Shown here in pieces: positions 1 to 8,921 of a stretch of 48,151 nt of DNA; the stretch's first letter is position 1; each line of letters opens with the position of its first letter. The stretch lies in assembly GCA_031269465.1 (NCBI GenBank), contig JAISZB010000104.1, positions 1-48,151 on the forward strand. The letters are read 5' to 3'. Below the pieces are notes generated by a model, which saw nothing but the letters and a program-made list of their open reading frames with translations, was not told the DNA's origin and did no database searches. The translations under genes and the position numbers were made by a program. This DNA is from Clostridiales bacterium (GTDB taxonomy: Bacteria; Bacillota; Clostridia; Lachnospirales; WQUN01).

Positions 1-309
1 TTGAGGATTTTGTTGAATATGTTCGAATAATTAATTGAATTATGCAAAATAAAATCTTATATTTTAAAATATATAAATTAATTGCAAATCCAAAATTCGT
101 TTTATTCAGAGCTGTGTAAATTTAAATTTTAATAAATACATTATATGGTTAAATGTGACAGATTAATCGATAAAAATATTCATAATAGCTGTCGCTTTGC
201 AAGCCGTCGGAATAGCTACAACTATTTTGGAGTGGCTATCTATCAAGATCCAAAATAGCAGCTTTAGTATGAAAATACATTTCGTGGACATTAGTACTAA
301 AAACACTTC
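1..309. other. AT-rich non-coding stretch
   Basis: No gene is visible here. About 141-226 is closely matched, in the same orientation, by 5779-5863; both share the string CCGTCGGAATAGCTA. At 281-321 there is an imperfect direct repeat, TTCGTGGACATTAG and TTCATGGACATTTG. Its core, CGTGGACATTAG, recurs exactly at 20248-20259. Repeats of this kind resemble the multiple transposase-binding repeats at IS21-family ends, but no istA or istB is seen, so this is only a suggestion. Confidence 0.4.
141..226 (+). repeat. Dispersed direct repeat, copy 1 (partner 5779-5863)
   Basis: This copy aligns with 5779-5863 over about 85 bases, including an almost identical stretch reading CTTTGCAA/GCCGTCGGAATAGCTA. 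Both copies lie in AT-rich DNA beside decayed genes. It may be the outer part of an old mobile element; no protein is encoded. Confidence 0.6.
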
Positions 310-1311
310 ATGGACATTTGTCTATGGCTCAAACACACAATCGACTTAATATTTTCACCATTGGCGTTGAAGCGCAGCATCATAGGGGTGCATACGCAAA
401 TCAGTATATCTAGAGTCAGGGTGCGAAATCATGCTAAAGAAAAAAACTGCGCTCTTAAATCAAAGAGCATTATAAAGAAATTTCTTGGAAGCATAAACTA
501 TGATAGAAGGGTAATATGCCAAATAAAAATTCTATTCTATATAAAGGAACTTGGCGAACTCATGGGAGTTTACGAGTTGCTCGATAATGCGCTCCTAAAT
601 GGCGACTGGCATCCATACAGCGGCGCGGGCTTCTTCATTACGCCCAAAGAGGGCGGACATCTGCAAGCGCATTTCCAGCATTCATCACAGGTAGCGAAAT
701 GCAGCCCGACCAATGCCTGTGAGCTCACGCGCTGCATTCTGGAATACCGCAGGCAAATTCAGATCGGATGGCGCTTTTTCAAAGAGTATGTTCCCGGTTT
801 TGAAAGCGCTTATATCACAAAGGTGTGCACAGAACTCCGATTGCGGGAAGGCCCGCGGATTGTAGGCGATTATGTCTTGACCCGCGATGATGTGGGTGCC
901 TGTAGAACTTTCCCCGATTCCATCGGAAAAAGCTCTTTTAAGGCCGGAGGCCATCATGTCGCTTCCATGGATACGCTAGAGGTGAATGTGGAGAATTCGC
1001 CGTTTGTGCTTCCGAAGGGCGGCGGTTCGTACGATATTCCGTATAGAAGCCTTGTTCCGCAGAAAATAGACAATTTGCTTGCTGGCGGCAAATGCGTATC
1101 GACGGATCGGGATGCGTACCTCCGCTATCTGCAGCATACGATGGCAACCGGACAAGCAGCCGGCGCGGCAGCAGCTATTTGCGCCGAAAACGGCGTAACT
1201 CCCCGCGCGATTGAAAAGGACGTGTCAAAGCTTCAAGAAGCGCTTGAAAAGCAGGGAGTAATTTTGTACGAAGTCACGCAGGAGGTCAAGACACCCGTTC
1301 CATTTATCTGA
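310..1311 (+). pseudogene. FAD-dependent oxidoreductase, C-terminal fragment
   Basis: From about position 541 the frame encodes the C-terminal two thirds of a FAD_oxidored-family (PF12831-like) flavoprotein. The recognisable parts are the REGPRIVGDYVLTRDDV block, the YDIPYRSLVPQKIDNLLAGG block, and the closing TGQAAGAAAA motif that contacts the flavin. The N-terminal Rossmann dinucleotide-binding domain with GxGxxG is missing. The reading frame upstream (310-540) is basic and unrelated, so the long open frame is a fusion of non-coding DNA to a truncated gene. It lies 25 bases before the sugar ABC transporter remnant in the same direction, which suggests an oxidoreductase of a sugar-acid catabolic operon. 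It is very unlikely to be functional. Confidence 0.8.
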
Positions 1312-1336
1312 GCGCAACTGAAAGGATGCCCCAATA

Positions 1337-2583
1337 ATGCCTATTGGAGTTTTCACGGACAACGCTTCCGTGCTGCTGGGCGCTTTGATTTTTCTTGGGC
1401 GAAAGCTGATAAAGGGCAAAATCATCCGCGTGCTCGACAAAAATGAAATGCGGATGAGAACTAAAAGCTTGCTAAAGGAGCTTGGGGCAAAAATTGACGA
1501 AAATGAATTGTCGGCAATTTGAGCATCGCTCAGCAGCAAATGGTGGAAATCGCAAAGGCGCTGGCCTTTGATTCTAAAATCGCTGTATTTGATGAGCCCT
1601 CCGCAGTTCTAACCAACAGGGAAATCAGCGAGCTGATGCATATCATACGGGATCTAAAGGCGCGCGGCTTGAGCGTCATCTATATCTCGCACCGCCTGGA
1701 AGAGGCGTTTGAAATCGGAGATAGAGCCGCCATTTTGAGAGACGGCGCCTTTGTGCGGGAAGCGCCTCTTTCGGACATCAACTTGGATGAGATTATAAAG
1801 CTCATGGTGGGGCGCGAGTTGAAAGAGCAGTTTCCCAAGCGGATATTCCCTGTTGGGGAAGAGATTTTCAGGGTGGAGCATCTCTCGAGCGGCAAGCATT
1901 TTCAGGATGTAAGCTTTGCGCTTCACCGGGGAGAGGTGCTGGGCGTCGCCGGATTGATTGGAGCCGGGAGAACTGAGGTTGCAAAAATGCATCTTTGGAG
2001 CGCTTCCCAAAAGCAGCGGCGAAGTGTTTTTATTCGGGGAAAAACTGAGCCTCAAGAGGCCCTTGGACGCCATTTCCGCAGGGATATCGCTTCTTTCCGA
2101 GGATCGCAAGGAAGAGGGCCTGATACAAATACTCAGCATTGAGAAAAATCTGCCTCCCAGAAGCAACTTAAAAAAGCTGGGATTTTCTGGAAGCCCTTCA
2201 TTTTGGAGAAATGCCTGTCAATCGGAAGGCGCTTGAAGTTGAATACGGAGAATTTTGGAATGCCTGTCAGCAGCCTGTCCGGCGGCAATCAGCAGAAAGT
2301 TTCCTTTGGAAAATGGCTGATTGGCCGATGCCGCCTGATTATTTTGGATGAACCCACACGGGGGATGGATGTCGGAGCGAAGGTTGAAATCTATAACTTC
2401 ATCAACATGCTCGTCAGCCAGGGAATAGGCGTAATTATGATTTCTTCTGAGCTGCCTGAGATACTGGGCATGAGCGATCGGATTATCGTGATGTGCGATG
2501 GCAGGAAAACTGGGGAGTAGAAGCGGCAGGATGCGACGCAGGATGTCATTTTAAAATATGCAACTGGGCAGGGGGTTTCGTAA
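1337..2583 (+). pseudogene. Sugar ABC transporter ATPase (RbsA/MglA type), multiply frameshifted
   Basis: The pieces read in order as a two-domain monosaccharide-importer ATPase. The first Walker A is absent. The first half keeps LSIAQQQMVEIAKAL, the DEPSAVL Walker B and YISHRLEE. The second half has [47 protein letters not shown] and [15 protein letters not shown]. Frames change near 1519, near 1980 and again near 2200. An in-frame TAG at 2518-2520 precedes the natural ending KYATGQGVS at 2583. This would have powered import of a pentose-like or sugar-acid substrate with the adjacent permease. Loss of the N-terminal P-loop and at least four lesions make it a clear pseudogene. Confidence 0.9.
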
Positions 2584-2585
2584 TC

Positions 2586-3472
2586 GTGATCATGGGAAAG
2601 GTCAAGCAGTTTGCGTCAGCAAATAGCGCGTAGCTCAGCGCGTTTATATCTTTGCTGGTTATCATGCTGGCCATGAGTATATTGGCGCCCAATTTCCTGA
2701 CGGCCAGCAATATTTTGAGCATATTGCATCAGGTTTCATTTGTAGCGGTATTAGCTGTAGGCATCACTTTTTAATTCTGACAGGCAACCTGGATTTGGCG
2801 GCTTCCGGCACCTTGGCGCTTTCAGTATGCCTTATGGGCGATTTGTACGTGAACTGCGGCGCCAACGGCTTCCTCGCCATTTTGGCAGGATTGCTAGCAA
2901 CGCTTTTATGCGGTATTATAAACGGGCTGGTTGTAACCCGGCTGCGGCTGGCATCCTTTATAGCGACGCTTGCGACGACGAATATTTACCGCGGCATCGC
3001 CTCCGTATATACAGACGGCTATTCTTCGCAAGGCATGCCGCCTCTGGTCAGATTCATAGGCACGGCTAAAATTGGGATTGTTCCGGTATCCGTCTTGGTG
3101 ATGCTGCTCGTTTATACCGCGTCCTGGTTTATTCTCGCGAAAACATCCTTCGGGCTCAACATGCAGGCGGTCGGAGGAAATATGAACGCGGCCAAATTAT
3201 CAGGCATCAACATTGACAAAGTCAGAGTCGCAGCCTTTGTTTTCAGCGGTTTGACCGCGTTTATTGCGGGCATGATCCTGGCGGGGCGCATGAACACGAC
3301 CAATCCGTCGCTGGCGGCCGGCATAGAAATGAACTGCGTCGCCGCCGCCGTCATTGGCGGAACCAGCATGCATGGAGGCATCGGAGGCGTGTGGAGCACA
3401 ATGATTGGCGCCGTTATCATGAGGGTGATCAGCAACGGCATGAATCAGCTGGGCGCCATTCTGCTGCTATAG
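2586..3472 (+). pseudogene. Sugar ABC transporter permease (RbsC type), interrupted
   Basis: A BPD_transp_2-type permease begins at GTG 2586 or ATG 2592, just after the ATPase remnant. An in-frame TAG at 2631-2633 interrupts codon 14. A one-base frameshift near 2775 falls in the conserved segment ITFxILTGNLDLA. The remaining frame runs intact through several hydrophobic helices and the signature AVGGNMNAAKLSGIN with CVAAAVIGGTSMHGG. It ends early at GAILLL, lacking the last helix usual in the family. The gene would have formed the membrane channel of the ribose/xylose-type importer encoded upstream. The lesions are few, so decay looks recent. Confidence 0.9.
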
Positions 3473-3592
3473 GTATCAATTGACTCTCTGCGAAACGCCC
3501 GCAAGGGAAAATAAAGAGCAAGGAAAATATGTTTATACTGATTTGCAACTAAACGCATCGATTTTGAATTCGGATCGTTTGCAAGTCAGTTT

Positions 3593-3600
3593 AGAAGGAG
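3593..3600 (+). promoter_or_regulatory. Ribosome-binding site fixing a TTG start
   Basis: AGAAGGAG lies eight bases before TTG 3609, which is in the aldolase frame. The ATG at 3602 is out of frame. This site argues that the longer upstream open frame (from 3480) is not translated as part of the protein. Confidence 0.7.
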
Positions 3601-3608
3601 CATGGAAA

Positions 3609-4445
3609 TTGAGCGAGCAAATAGGCTATAGCAATGCACCCTATAAAGGCAGGAAGCCGAATGCGCTGCGGGAGCTTATAAACGCAGGGAAGCCGACGGT
3701 TGGAACCCGCCTATTCCTATCTGCCCCCATTGTCACGGAGGCCGCTGGAAATACCGGGAAATACGACTATGTCGAGTTCCTTGCAGAGTACGCGCCGGTT
3801 AATCAGCATGATTTCGAAAACATCGCGCGCGCCGCTGAGCTGCACGGAATGGGAACCATGGTAAAGGTTGACTGGGCCAATCGGGTTTACGTCGCGCAAA
3901 AGGCCGTTGCGAGCGGATTTCAGGCCGTGCTGTTCGCCGACCACCGGAATGCGGAAGATGTCTCTGAAAGCGTCAAAAGCTTGCGCGCCGACTGCCCAAT
4001 GGAAGGCGGCCGTTTCGGTTTCACCCCCCGCAGGTTTATCGGATACAGCGCCGGTTTTTCCCAGATGCAATTCGCCGATATGCTACGGGACGTCGTCTGC
4101 TGCTTCATGATTGAAAAGAAAGAGGCTGTGGAGGGCATTGAGGAGATCTGCTCCGCAGGCGGGGTTGACATGATTCAGTTCGGCCCCGCTGATTACGCGA
4201 TGAGCTTAGGCATGGATTTCAGAAGCAACATGGAGAAAGTTCTCAAGGCTGAAGAAAAATGCATCAAGGCCGCCCTGAAGCACGGCGTTCGGCCGCGCGC
4301 GGAAATTATGTCTCCTGATGCGGCCAAGCGCTACATCGACCTCGGCGTTAGAGATTTCAATATCGGAGGGGATCTTTGGAACTTGGCCTCCGTGTGGGCG
4401 TCTCAAGGCGCCTCCTTGAGGGAAATCATGGAAGGCTTGACTTGA
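3609..4445 (+). CDS. HpcH/HpaI-family aldolase
   Basis: A 278-residue class II aldolase of the HpcH/HpaI (2-oxo-3-deoxy-sugar-acid aldolase) family. It would cleave a 2-keto-3-deoxy acid to pyruvate and an aldehyde. The start is TTG 3609 on the strong site at 3593-3600, giving MSEQIGYSNAPYKGRKPNAL. Visible family blocks are KYDYVEFLAEYAP, GSGFQAVLFAD-like SGFQAVLFADH, the metal-binding glutamate region FMIEKKEAVEGIEEI and the aspartate region VDMIQFGPADY, then RPRAEIMSPDAA and the C-terminal DLGVRDFNIGGDL. It is the only full-length gene in a locus whose transporter, oxidoreductase and kinase are all broken. The exact substrate cannot be told from sequence. Confidence 0.85.
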   Translation: MSEQIGYSNAPYKGRKPNALRELINAGKPTVGTRLFLSAPIVTEAAGNTGKYDYVEFLAEYAPVNQHDFENIARAAELHGMGTMVKVDWANRVYVAQKAVASGFQAVLFADHRNAEDVSESVKSLRADCPMEGGRFGFTPRRFIGYSAGFSQMQFADMLRDVVCCFMIEKKEAVEGIEEICSAGGVDMIQFGPADYAMSLGMDFRSNMEKVLKAEEKCIKAALKHGVRPRAEIMSPDAAKRYIDLGVRDFNIGGDLWNLASVWASQGASLREIMEGLT

Positions 4446-4603
4446 ATGCGCTGATTTGCGTAAAGAAGCTTATATTTCAGCTTGACTGTACAGCGTGCGC
4501 GAAATGTCGATAGCAATCGCGCCCTGAAAGTGAACGGCCAAGCTCAAACTAGGGTGCGCTTGACGGCATATACGAAGCTTAATCAACGGGTTGGTTATAA
4601 GTT

Positions 4604-5079
4604 ATGAAGATTCTATGTTTAGGCATGATCATGTGTGATCAGCCAATTTATCCGGTTCCTGAGAATATCATGCAGATTCCTTCCTCTCGCATTCGAAAGC
4701 TGAATGTGACGACTGGCGGGGACGCGAAGAATGTTGCAATGACGCTTCGCATTCTCGGAGCGCCGGATGTGTCGCTCTCAGGCTTGGCAGGGGACGATCT
4801 TTTTGGAAGACACCTCATCGAAAGCGCAAAAAAGCCGGCATTAAAGCCGATTTCATTGTAGTCAGCCATGAGCTTAATACCTCCGCATCCTACTAATTAA
4901 TTGATGAGCGGGGGGAAAACCACACGGTGTTTCACGGAGAAATAAATGAGTCGCTGGATGCCTGCCATTTCGACGAGGCTCTATTTGCAGGAGCCGGAAT
5001 CGTCTATTTCGGAAGCGTCTTGACCTTTCCTTTGATGGATCGGGGAGGAATTGAAAAGATTTTGGGTCTTTCAACTTAA
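4604..5079 (+). pseudogene. PfkB-family carbohydrate kinase, N-terminal remnant
   Basis: The first 80 codons encode a typical ribokinase/PfkB N-terminus: MKILCLGMIMCD, the glycine pair in TTGGDAKNVAMTLRILGA, and LSGLAGDDLFGRHL. One A is lost in the A-run near 4832, shifting the frame. In the restored frame the sequence continues KAGIKADFIVVSHELNTSAS, meets a TAA, then LIDERGENHTVFHGEIN, and stops at 5079. The C-terminal GAGD catalytic motif is absent. It probably phosphorylated the sugar acid handled by the neighbouring aldolase. It is clearly inactive. Confidence 0.85.
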
Positions 5080-5101
5080 CCGGGCAATTTTCCATAAGAG
5101 C

Positions 5102-5200
5102 ATAGTATCCCCTTGATTTTTCAAAAATACTGCACTATCCCCATAAGCTTTTTATGCGTTAAATTAGTAATTATTGTAAAGCCGTAGCTCTTTCGCTTGC
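5102..5200. repeat. About 100-bp dispersed repeat, copy A (partner 8739-8845)
   Basis: Both copies run from a CCCCTTG motif through TTTTATGCGTTAA to GCTxTTTCGCTTG in the same orientation, with scattered substitutions. Copy B lies just beyond the C-terminal side of the decayed ISL3 transposase at 8922-9620. Copy A may therefore be a solitary end of a related insertion sequence. Confidence 0.6.
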
Positions 5201-5243
5201 AAGAACGCTAAACAAAAGAACGCTGAAAAAGCTAAGCGGATCA

Positions 5244-5405
5244 ATGCGGCTATCGCTCGCAAACGAGCAGGGGCAAATGATTTTGGAACGCTTCGGCGCG
5301 GAGCCATTTCCCCGCGAATGGAGCGAACAGGACATTGCGGAGCAAATTCGGCGCATCGTCAGTGAACACCCCCGTCCGGTGACTGTTCCCGGCCTCTTAA
5401 AATGA
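5244..5405 (+). CDS. Small hypothetical ORF or gene-end fragment
   Basis: A 53-codon frame, open without a stop from 5163, starts at ATG 5244 and ends at TGA 5403-5405. It contains MILERFGAEPFPREWSEQD, then a charged helix ending in VTVPGLLK. The composition looks coding (acidic and basic residues mixed, no low complexity), but no family is recognised. There is no convincing ribosome site, and it begins where repeat copy A ends. It is probably the 3' end of a gene whose front was replaced by the repeat. Confidence 0.3.
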   Translation: MRLSLANEQGQMILERFGAEPFPREWSEQDIAEQIRRIVSEHPRPVTVPGLLK

Positions 5406-5624
5406 TGCCGGCCAAGCGCTGCACTTTTGGGCGGCCAAACCGCCGCGCCGCGTGCAGTCCTCATTCCATTCGGGCTGCGCCCTCTCTCCATGAGAACTGC
5501 ACGCGAGGCTTCCCTGCGCCGCAGCCTTGTGCATTGGGCACTGTGAACCTTTGCATTGGGGCTTCAAGCGCTTGTGCATCGGGTCCCCAAAAGTTGTGCG
5601 CTGAACCCCGCACACAAATTATTT
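5406..5624. repeat. GC-rich spacer with degenerate 22-bp repeats
   Basis: This block is GC-rich next to very AT-rich flanks. At 5527, 5550, 5572 and 5594 the motif TTGTGCATTGGG (with variants such as TTTGCATTGGGG and TTGTGCATCGGG) recurs every 22-23 bases. Both strands have open frames through it, but none resembles a protein. Confidence 0.35.
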
Positions 5625-5785
5625 GGAACTGTTCCGACAACCCTATTTGCATTACTTACCAGTCAAAAGAGCATAATATTCTTGCAGAAAAGTTCAAAAT
5701 TGAAGAGAATATATATTTAAATTTGCAAACTTATCAATCCACTTATATAATTCTTAGATGATGTATATGTTTAATAATCTATATG
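5625..5785 (+). repeat. Long inverted repeat, left arm
   Basis: This arm is the reverse complement, at roughly three quarters identity over about 160 bases, of 7325-7484. It begins GGAACTGTTCCGACA and includes CATTACTTACCAGTCAAAAGA and AGAAAAGTTCAAAA. The two arms bracket a MarR remnant and a transposase-like remnant. Confidence 0.65.
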
Positions 5786-5863
5786 GATAGATATGTCAGC
5801 ATTAACGACAAAATTATTCAAAATGACAGTCACTTTGCAAACCGTCGGAATAGCTATAATTAT
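5779..5863 (+). repeat. Dispersed direct repeat, copy 2 (partner 141-226)
   Basis: Same orientation as 141-226. It directly follows the left arm of the long inverted repeat and shares CCGTCGGAATAGCTA with copy 1. After it, 5864-6140 holds no gene; it is AT-rich with runs of A and T. Confidence 0.6.
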
Positions 5864-6149
5864 TTACGACACCCTTGAGTTTAGCATTTGGTTCCGGCAA
5901 CACGAAATCTACAAAGATTTTTCAGGAAAGTAAGCACTCAACTTTTCTGGAACTCGCCGCTAAACAGTTTGATTGGCTAACACACGTTTGCATTAAATTA
6001 ATATTAATTTTAATTTAATAAAAAATATAGATAATGTTTAGTAATAATAATCAGATTTTATTCTTTAAATGTTTAGAATTTATATTGAATATATTAATTA
6101 AACATCTTACATAACAACTAATTGTCGTTAATGCTCATTTAGAGGAAGA

Positions 6150-6600
6150 ATGATTTTGCATCAAAATTTAAAAACTCAATTTGCATATTCAATATTTCAG
6201 CTCAAGAAGATGCAGGAAATGGGAATAGAAGCTGACGGAAATAATACTGATGAAAGAAGTCGCTAATAATTCTATTGATTCCGATAGCAACATCGGCTTA
6301 TCCGAGATTCGTGGGTATCTGTCAATCTCGAAGGCGGCAGTTTCTCAAATGCTTGGCATGCCTGAGAAAAAAGGAAATATAAACAGAGATATAGATAAAA
6401 ACAACCGACGGAACCTTAACCGGCATTCGCCAAGCTCCAATCAGCAGAATCAGACGGTAGTTCTACAGAGCCGAATGCAGAAATCGACAAATATTCCGAT
6501 GAATCTCTCATTAGCGTCGGAGGCACCGGCCAAGAAGCGGCGCCTTGGATCAATCCTTGCCGGAAATCGGCAAAGAGGACGGAGGAAAAAGAAAAATTGA
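6150..6600 (+). pseudogene. MarR-family transcriptional regulator, decayed
   Basis: An AGAGGA site precedes ATG 6150, which opens a MarR-like N-terminal helix (FAYSIFQLKKMQEMGIE). That frame stops near 6246. In another frame the winged helix-turn-helix is plain: LSEIRGYLSISKAAVSQMLG, then EKKGNINRDIDKNNRR, the recognition helix and wing of the family. Beyond about 6430 the similarity fades, although an acidic and basic tail continues to 6600. MarR proteins are dimeric repressors that respond to small phenolic or oxidative signals. Here the frame breaks rule out function. Confidence 0.7.
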
Positions 6601-6619
6601 ATTGAAGCGCATTAAAGAG

Positions 6620-7310
6620 GAAGACGAAGCTAAAAAGAAGAAAAATGGCGGCAAAAAGAGCGGATTCAGAAAACGCGCCGCAGTGCGGGCCGCTTCTGAA
6701 GGAAAAGCGTATGCCATAATAAATGAATCTATCTTCGGGGCGCTGCGGATATTCCCTGCATTCTTAACCTGCAACGCCCAACTGGGCCGCAAGGGGATCA
6801 TATTCCTTTCCGGCGGGGAGAACCCAATCAGGGGCGATATTCTCAAAATATCCAGCTTTTTGGGATCGACCGCTATAATGCTTGACTGCAGGCATGCCAT
6901 AATCAAGGCGGCTCAACTCCTGAGTCCGCCTATAAACGGCAGAAATGCAAAGGCGCAGATTTTAAAAGGCGTAAAAAAGCGGCTTTGGATTGGAGGCGTT
7001 GAGTGAACTCCACTTTTCTTGTCGCATGTTCCCTCTAATTCATCAAATGCAAAAACTAATGCTCATCCTTAATATGCCATTTTATAAAAAACAGGGCATG
7101 CATTCCCATTTATGGGCTGAGAAGCAGCCTCGGCTTGAAAATAAGCCCTCAGGATGTTGAGGGAGCGAACAATAGGATAGTTTCGAACAGGCAAAAGAAA
7201 AAAGGGCATGCCGTGGAGCCAAAGGGGAAGCTTTAATTTAGCATTGCCGCCGTGCTTGAAACGAAATGGCGGATTGCATAATTGGATAAAGACAGGGGAT
7301 GTCAAATTTT
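6620..7310 (+). pseudogene. Possible transposase remnant (UPF0236/ISLre2-like)
   Basis: One frame to 7006 has the pattern IIFLSGGENPI, a spacer, then TAIMLDCRHAIIKAA. It resembles the hhLxGDGAxWI...VLDxxHxxK block of UPF0236/ISLre2 transposases, with the catalytic GDGA changed to SGGE. Further on, in two other frames, VEGANNRIVSNRQKK and GMPWSQRGSFNLA with a later KRNGG resemble the C-terminal EGxxSHxxSxRMSSRPMGWS region. The frames are broken and the match is weak. It lies between the two long inverted arms, which suits a mobile element. Confidence 0.3.
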
Positions 7311-7324
7311 CATTTTAATTATAA

Positions 7325-7484
7325 ATTCATAAAATAATGAGAACATATATATCATCTATAAGATTAAAATGTTGATTTATAAGTTTTACATTTTTAAATA
7401 TTCGAGTTAACTTTTGAACTTTTCCGCAAGGATTTCATGATCTTTTGACTAGTAAGTAATGTAATTATCTGTCGGGACAGTTCC
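7325..7484 (-). repeat. Long inverted repeat, right arm
   Basis: Reverse complement of 5625-5785. Its outer end, CTGTCGGGACAGTTCC, abuts the reverse-transcriptase fragment on the minus strand. The last codons of that fragment (FRNCPDR) are supplied by the arm, so the arm marks the point where the reverse transcriptase was cut. Confidence 0.65.
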
Positions 7485-8195
7485 GAAACTTTATCAGCCA
7501 TGCGCGGCCTGCTGCGTCGAAGAAGCTTTTAACGTCCGCTTCCACCACACAGACGGCTTTCCTGTACTGTACCGCCTCTATGATTTCCCGCATCGCGCCA
7601 TGGCAGTTTATTCCCGGCCTGAATCCAAAGCTCAAATCCATGAACTTGGGTTCATGCGTCATTCTCAAGATTTCCGCCACCGCATTTCCCGCCAACTTAT
7701 CCTCGCGGCAGGATATTCCCAACGGTCTGCCTTTTCCGCTTCCTTCCTTGGGGATATGCGCCAATTTCGGCGGCTCTGGCGGAAAGCCCCCCTTTTCATC
7801 CAGCCTGCCAGGCTTTCCAGGTTTGCTTCGAGATCGACCGAACATCCGTCTTTTGAAACTCCGTCCCATCCCCGCGCCTTTTTCGCGTCCATATTTTGAC
7901 ACGCCGCCCTTAATGCCTCCATATTGATGCATGGCAGGATTTTGCGTCCGTCCGTCCGTTTCGCCCGTTTTCACGATGTTGAACCTTATTCCAGGCAATC
8001 CGCCTCCCATTTTCTTCGACTCTCCTGTTCGCGCAACGCTTCGCTTGCCTGGGCCCGCATGCGCCGCGCACCTTCCCTCCGCCCGCTTTCACAGGTTTCT
8101 TTGGTACTAGGGGCCGGTCGGGCTTCCTGCAGGCTTCCGCTCGCCTTGCCCGTCCCCCCGCTTGATTTCGTGTACTGCTCTCTTGCCGGATCCAT
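7465..8195 (-). pseudogene. Group II intron reverse transcriptase, N-terminal remnant
   Basis: Reading leftwards, the pieces are: the LtrA-like leader EQYTKSSGGT; then ALRAACQNMDAKKARGWDGV with the RT-0/1 pattern; and after a frameshift FPPEPPKLAHIPKEGSGKGR, PLGISCREDKLAGNAVAEIL, FGFRPGINCHGAM and VVEADVKSFFD (the first catalytic aspartate). The sequence then ends at FRNCPDR. The YADD motif, the maturase X domain and the intron 3' end are missing. It derives from a bacterial group II intron, a self-splicing retroelement. Several frame changes and the loss of the active-site half show it is dead. Confidence 0.85.
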
Positions 8196-8363
8196 CAGGA
8201 TGTCAACTGCTCCATCAACGCATCTCGCTCGCCAGCCCCGCCAAGCTCTCAGACCCGGAAGAGGCTCGCAAATCCCGCCGCCTTCGGTATTCCCCGCTCG
8301 ACAGGCTTATATTCCCGCTATGCGTTGACAGCTTGCAAAGACTGCCGACTCACCGGCCGTCAG

Positions 8364-8393
8364 TGGAATGACTTGGAATGACTTGGAATGACT
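8364..8393. repeat. Three perfect tandem copies of TGGAATGACT
   Basis: Three 10-bp units follow each other exactly at 8364, 8374 and 8384. This is a short microsatellite-like repeat at the right edge of the intron remnant, where base composition turns AT-rich. Confidence 0.9.
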
Positions 8394-8738
8394 AACCATA
8401 ATATTATTTTTAAAATCACAAAATTTATCATAGATAATTGAGCGTAATTTTATTACATTTTATTAATGTGTCTATATTAGTTTCTTAACAGATTCTAAGT
8501 CTAAGCACCTTTAAATATTCTAAAGAGATTCAGTGAAAGAGCCTTTGGCAGAATCGCAGATCACATAACTAGACTGTGAATGCACAATCTCAAGTCGTGA
8601 TTAAATAGTTTGCCAATGACATTACCAAAGCAGCGGGATATAATTTATCAAGATGTTTTAAGCGGTGTAAGCCTCTTACTCAAAACAATGCCTGAACAGA
8701 TATCATGGGCACGGAGGTGATTTGAACGAGCGAATCCT
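8394..8738. other. AT-rich non-coding stretch
   Basis: No open frame of interest, no RNA gene and no strong hairpin were seen. It separates the group II intron remnant from the ISL3 remnant. Confidence 0.5.
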
Positions 8739-8845
8739 ACATATCCCCTTGGCATTGCCAAAAATATTGCACTATTTCCTTTGGTTTTTTTATGCGTTAA
8801 GTTAATGTATATTGCTAAGCCACAGCTTTTTCGCTTGAATTCTAG
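8739..8845. repeat. About 100-bp dispersed repeat, copy B (partner 5102-5200)
   Basis: It has the same orientation and layout as copy A. It lies 80 bases beyond the C-terminal end of the decayed ISL3 transposase, as expected of an insertion-sequence end. Confidence 0.6.
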
Positions 8846-8921
8846 GCAGCCTCCTTAATAGATTTTTTAAGTAAAGGTTGCGAAACTTTGCTTGCCTGGC
8901 GTCATGGGCGCAGATTGCAGA

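Noticed and set aside
3480-3608. Longer N-terminus of the aldolase
   Set aside because: No start with a ribosome site; the family N-terminus begins at about 3609, where a strong site is present.
5402-5761. Open frame of 119 codons on the plus strand
   Set aside because: Cysteine/alanine-rich and unlike any family. It lies in GC-rich repeat DNA and runs into an AT-rich repeat arm.
8704-8760. Possible tRNA-like segment near GCACGGAGGTGATTTGAACG
   Set aside because: The resemblance to a tRNA 3' half is superficial; no acceptor or anticodon stem can be completed.
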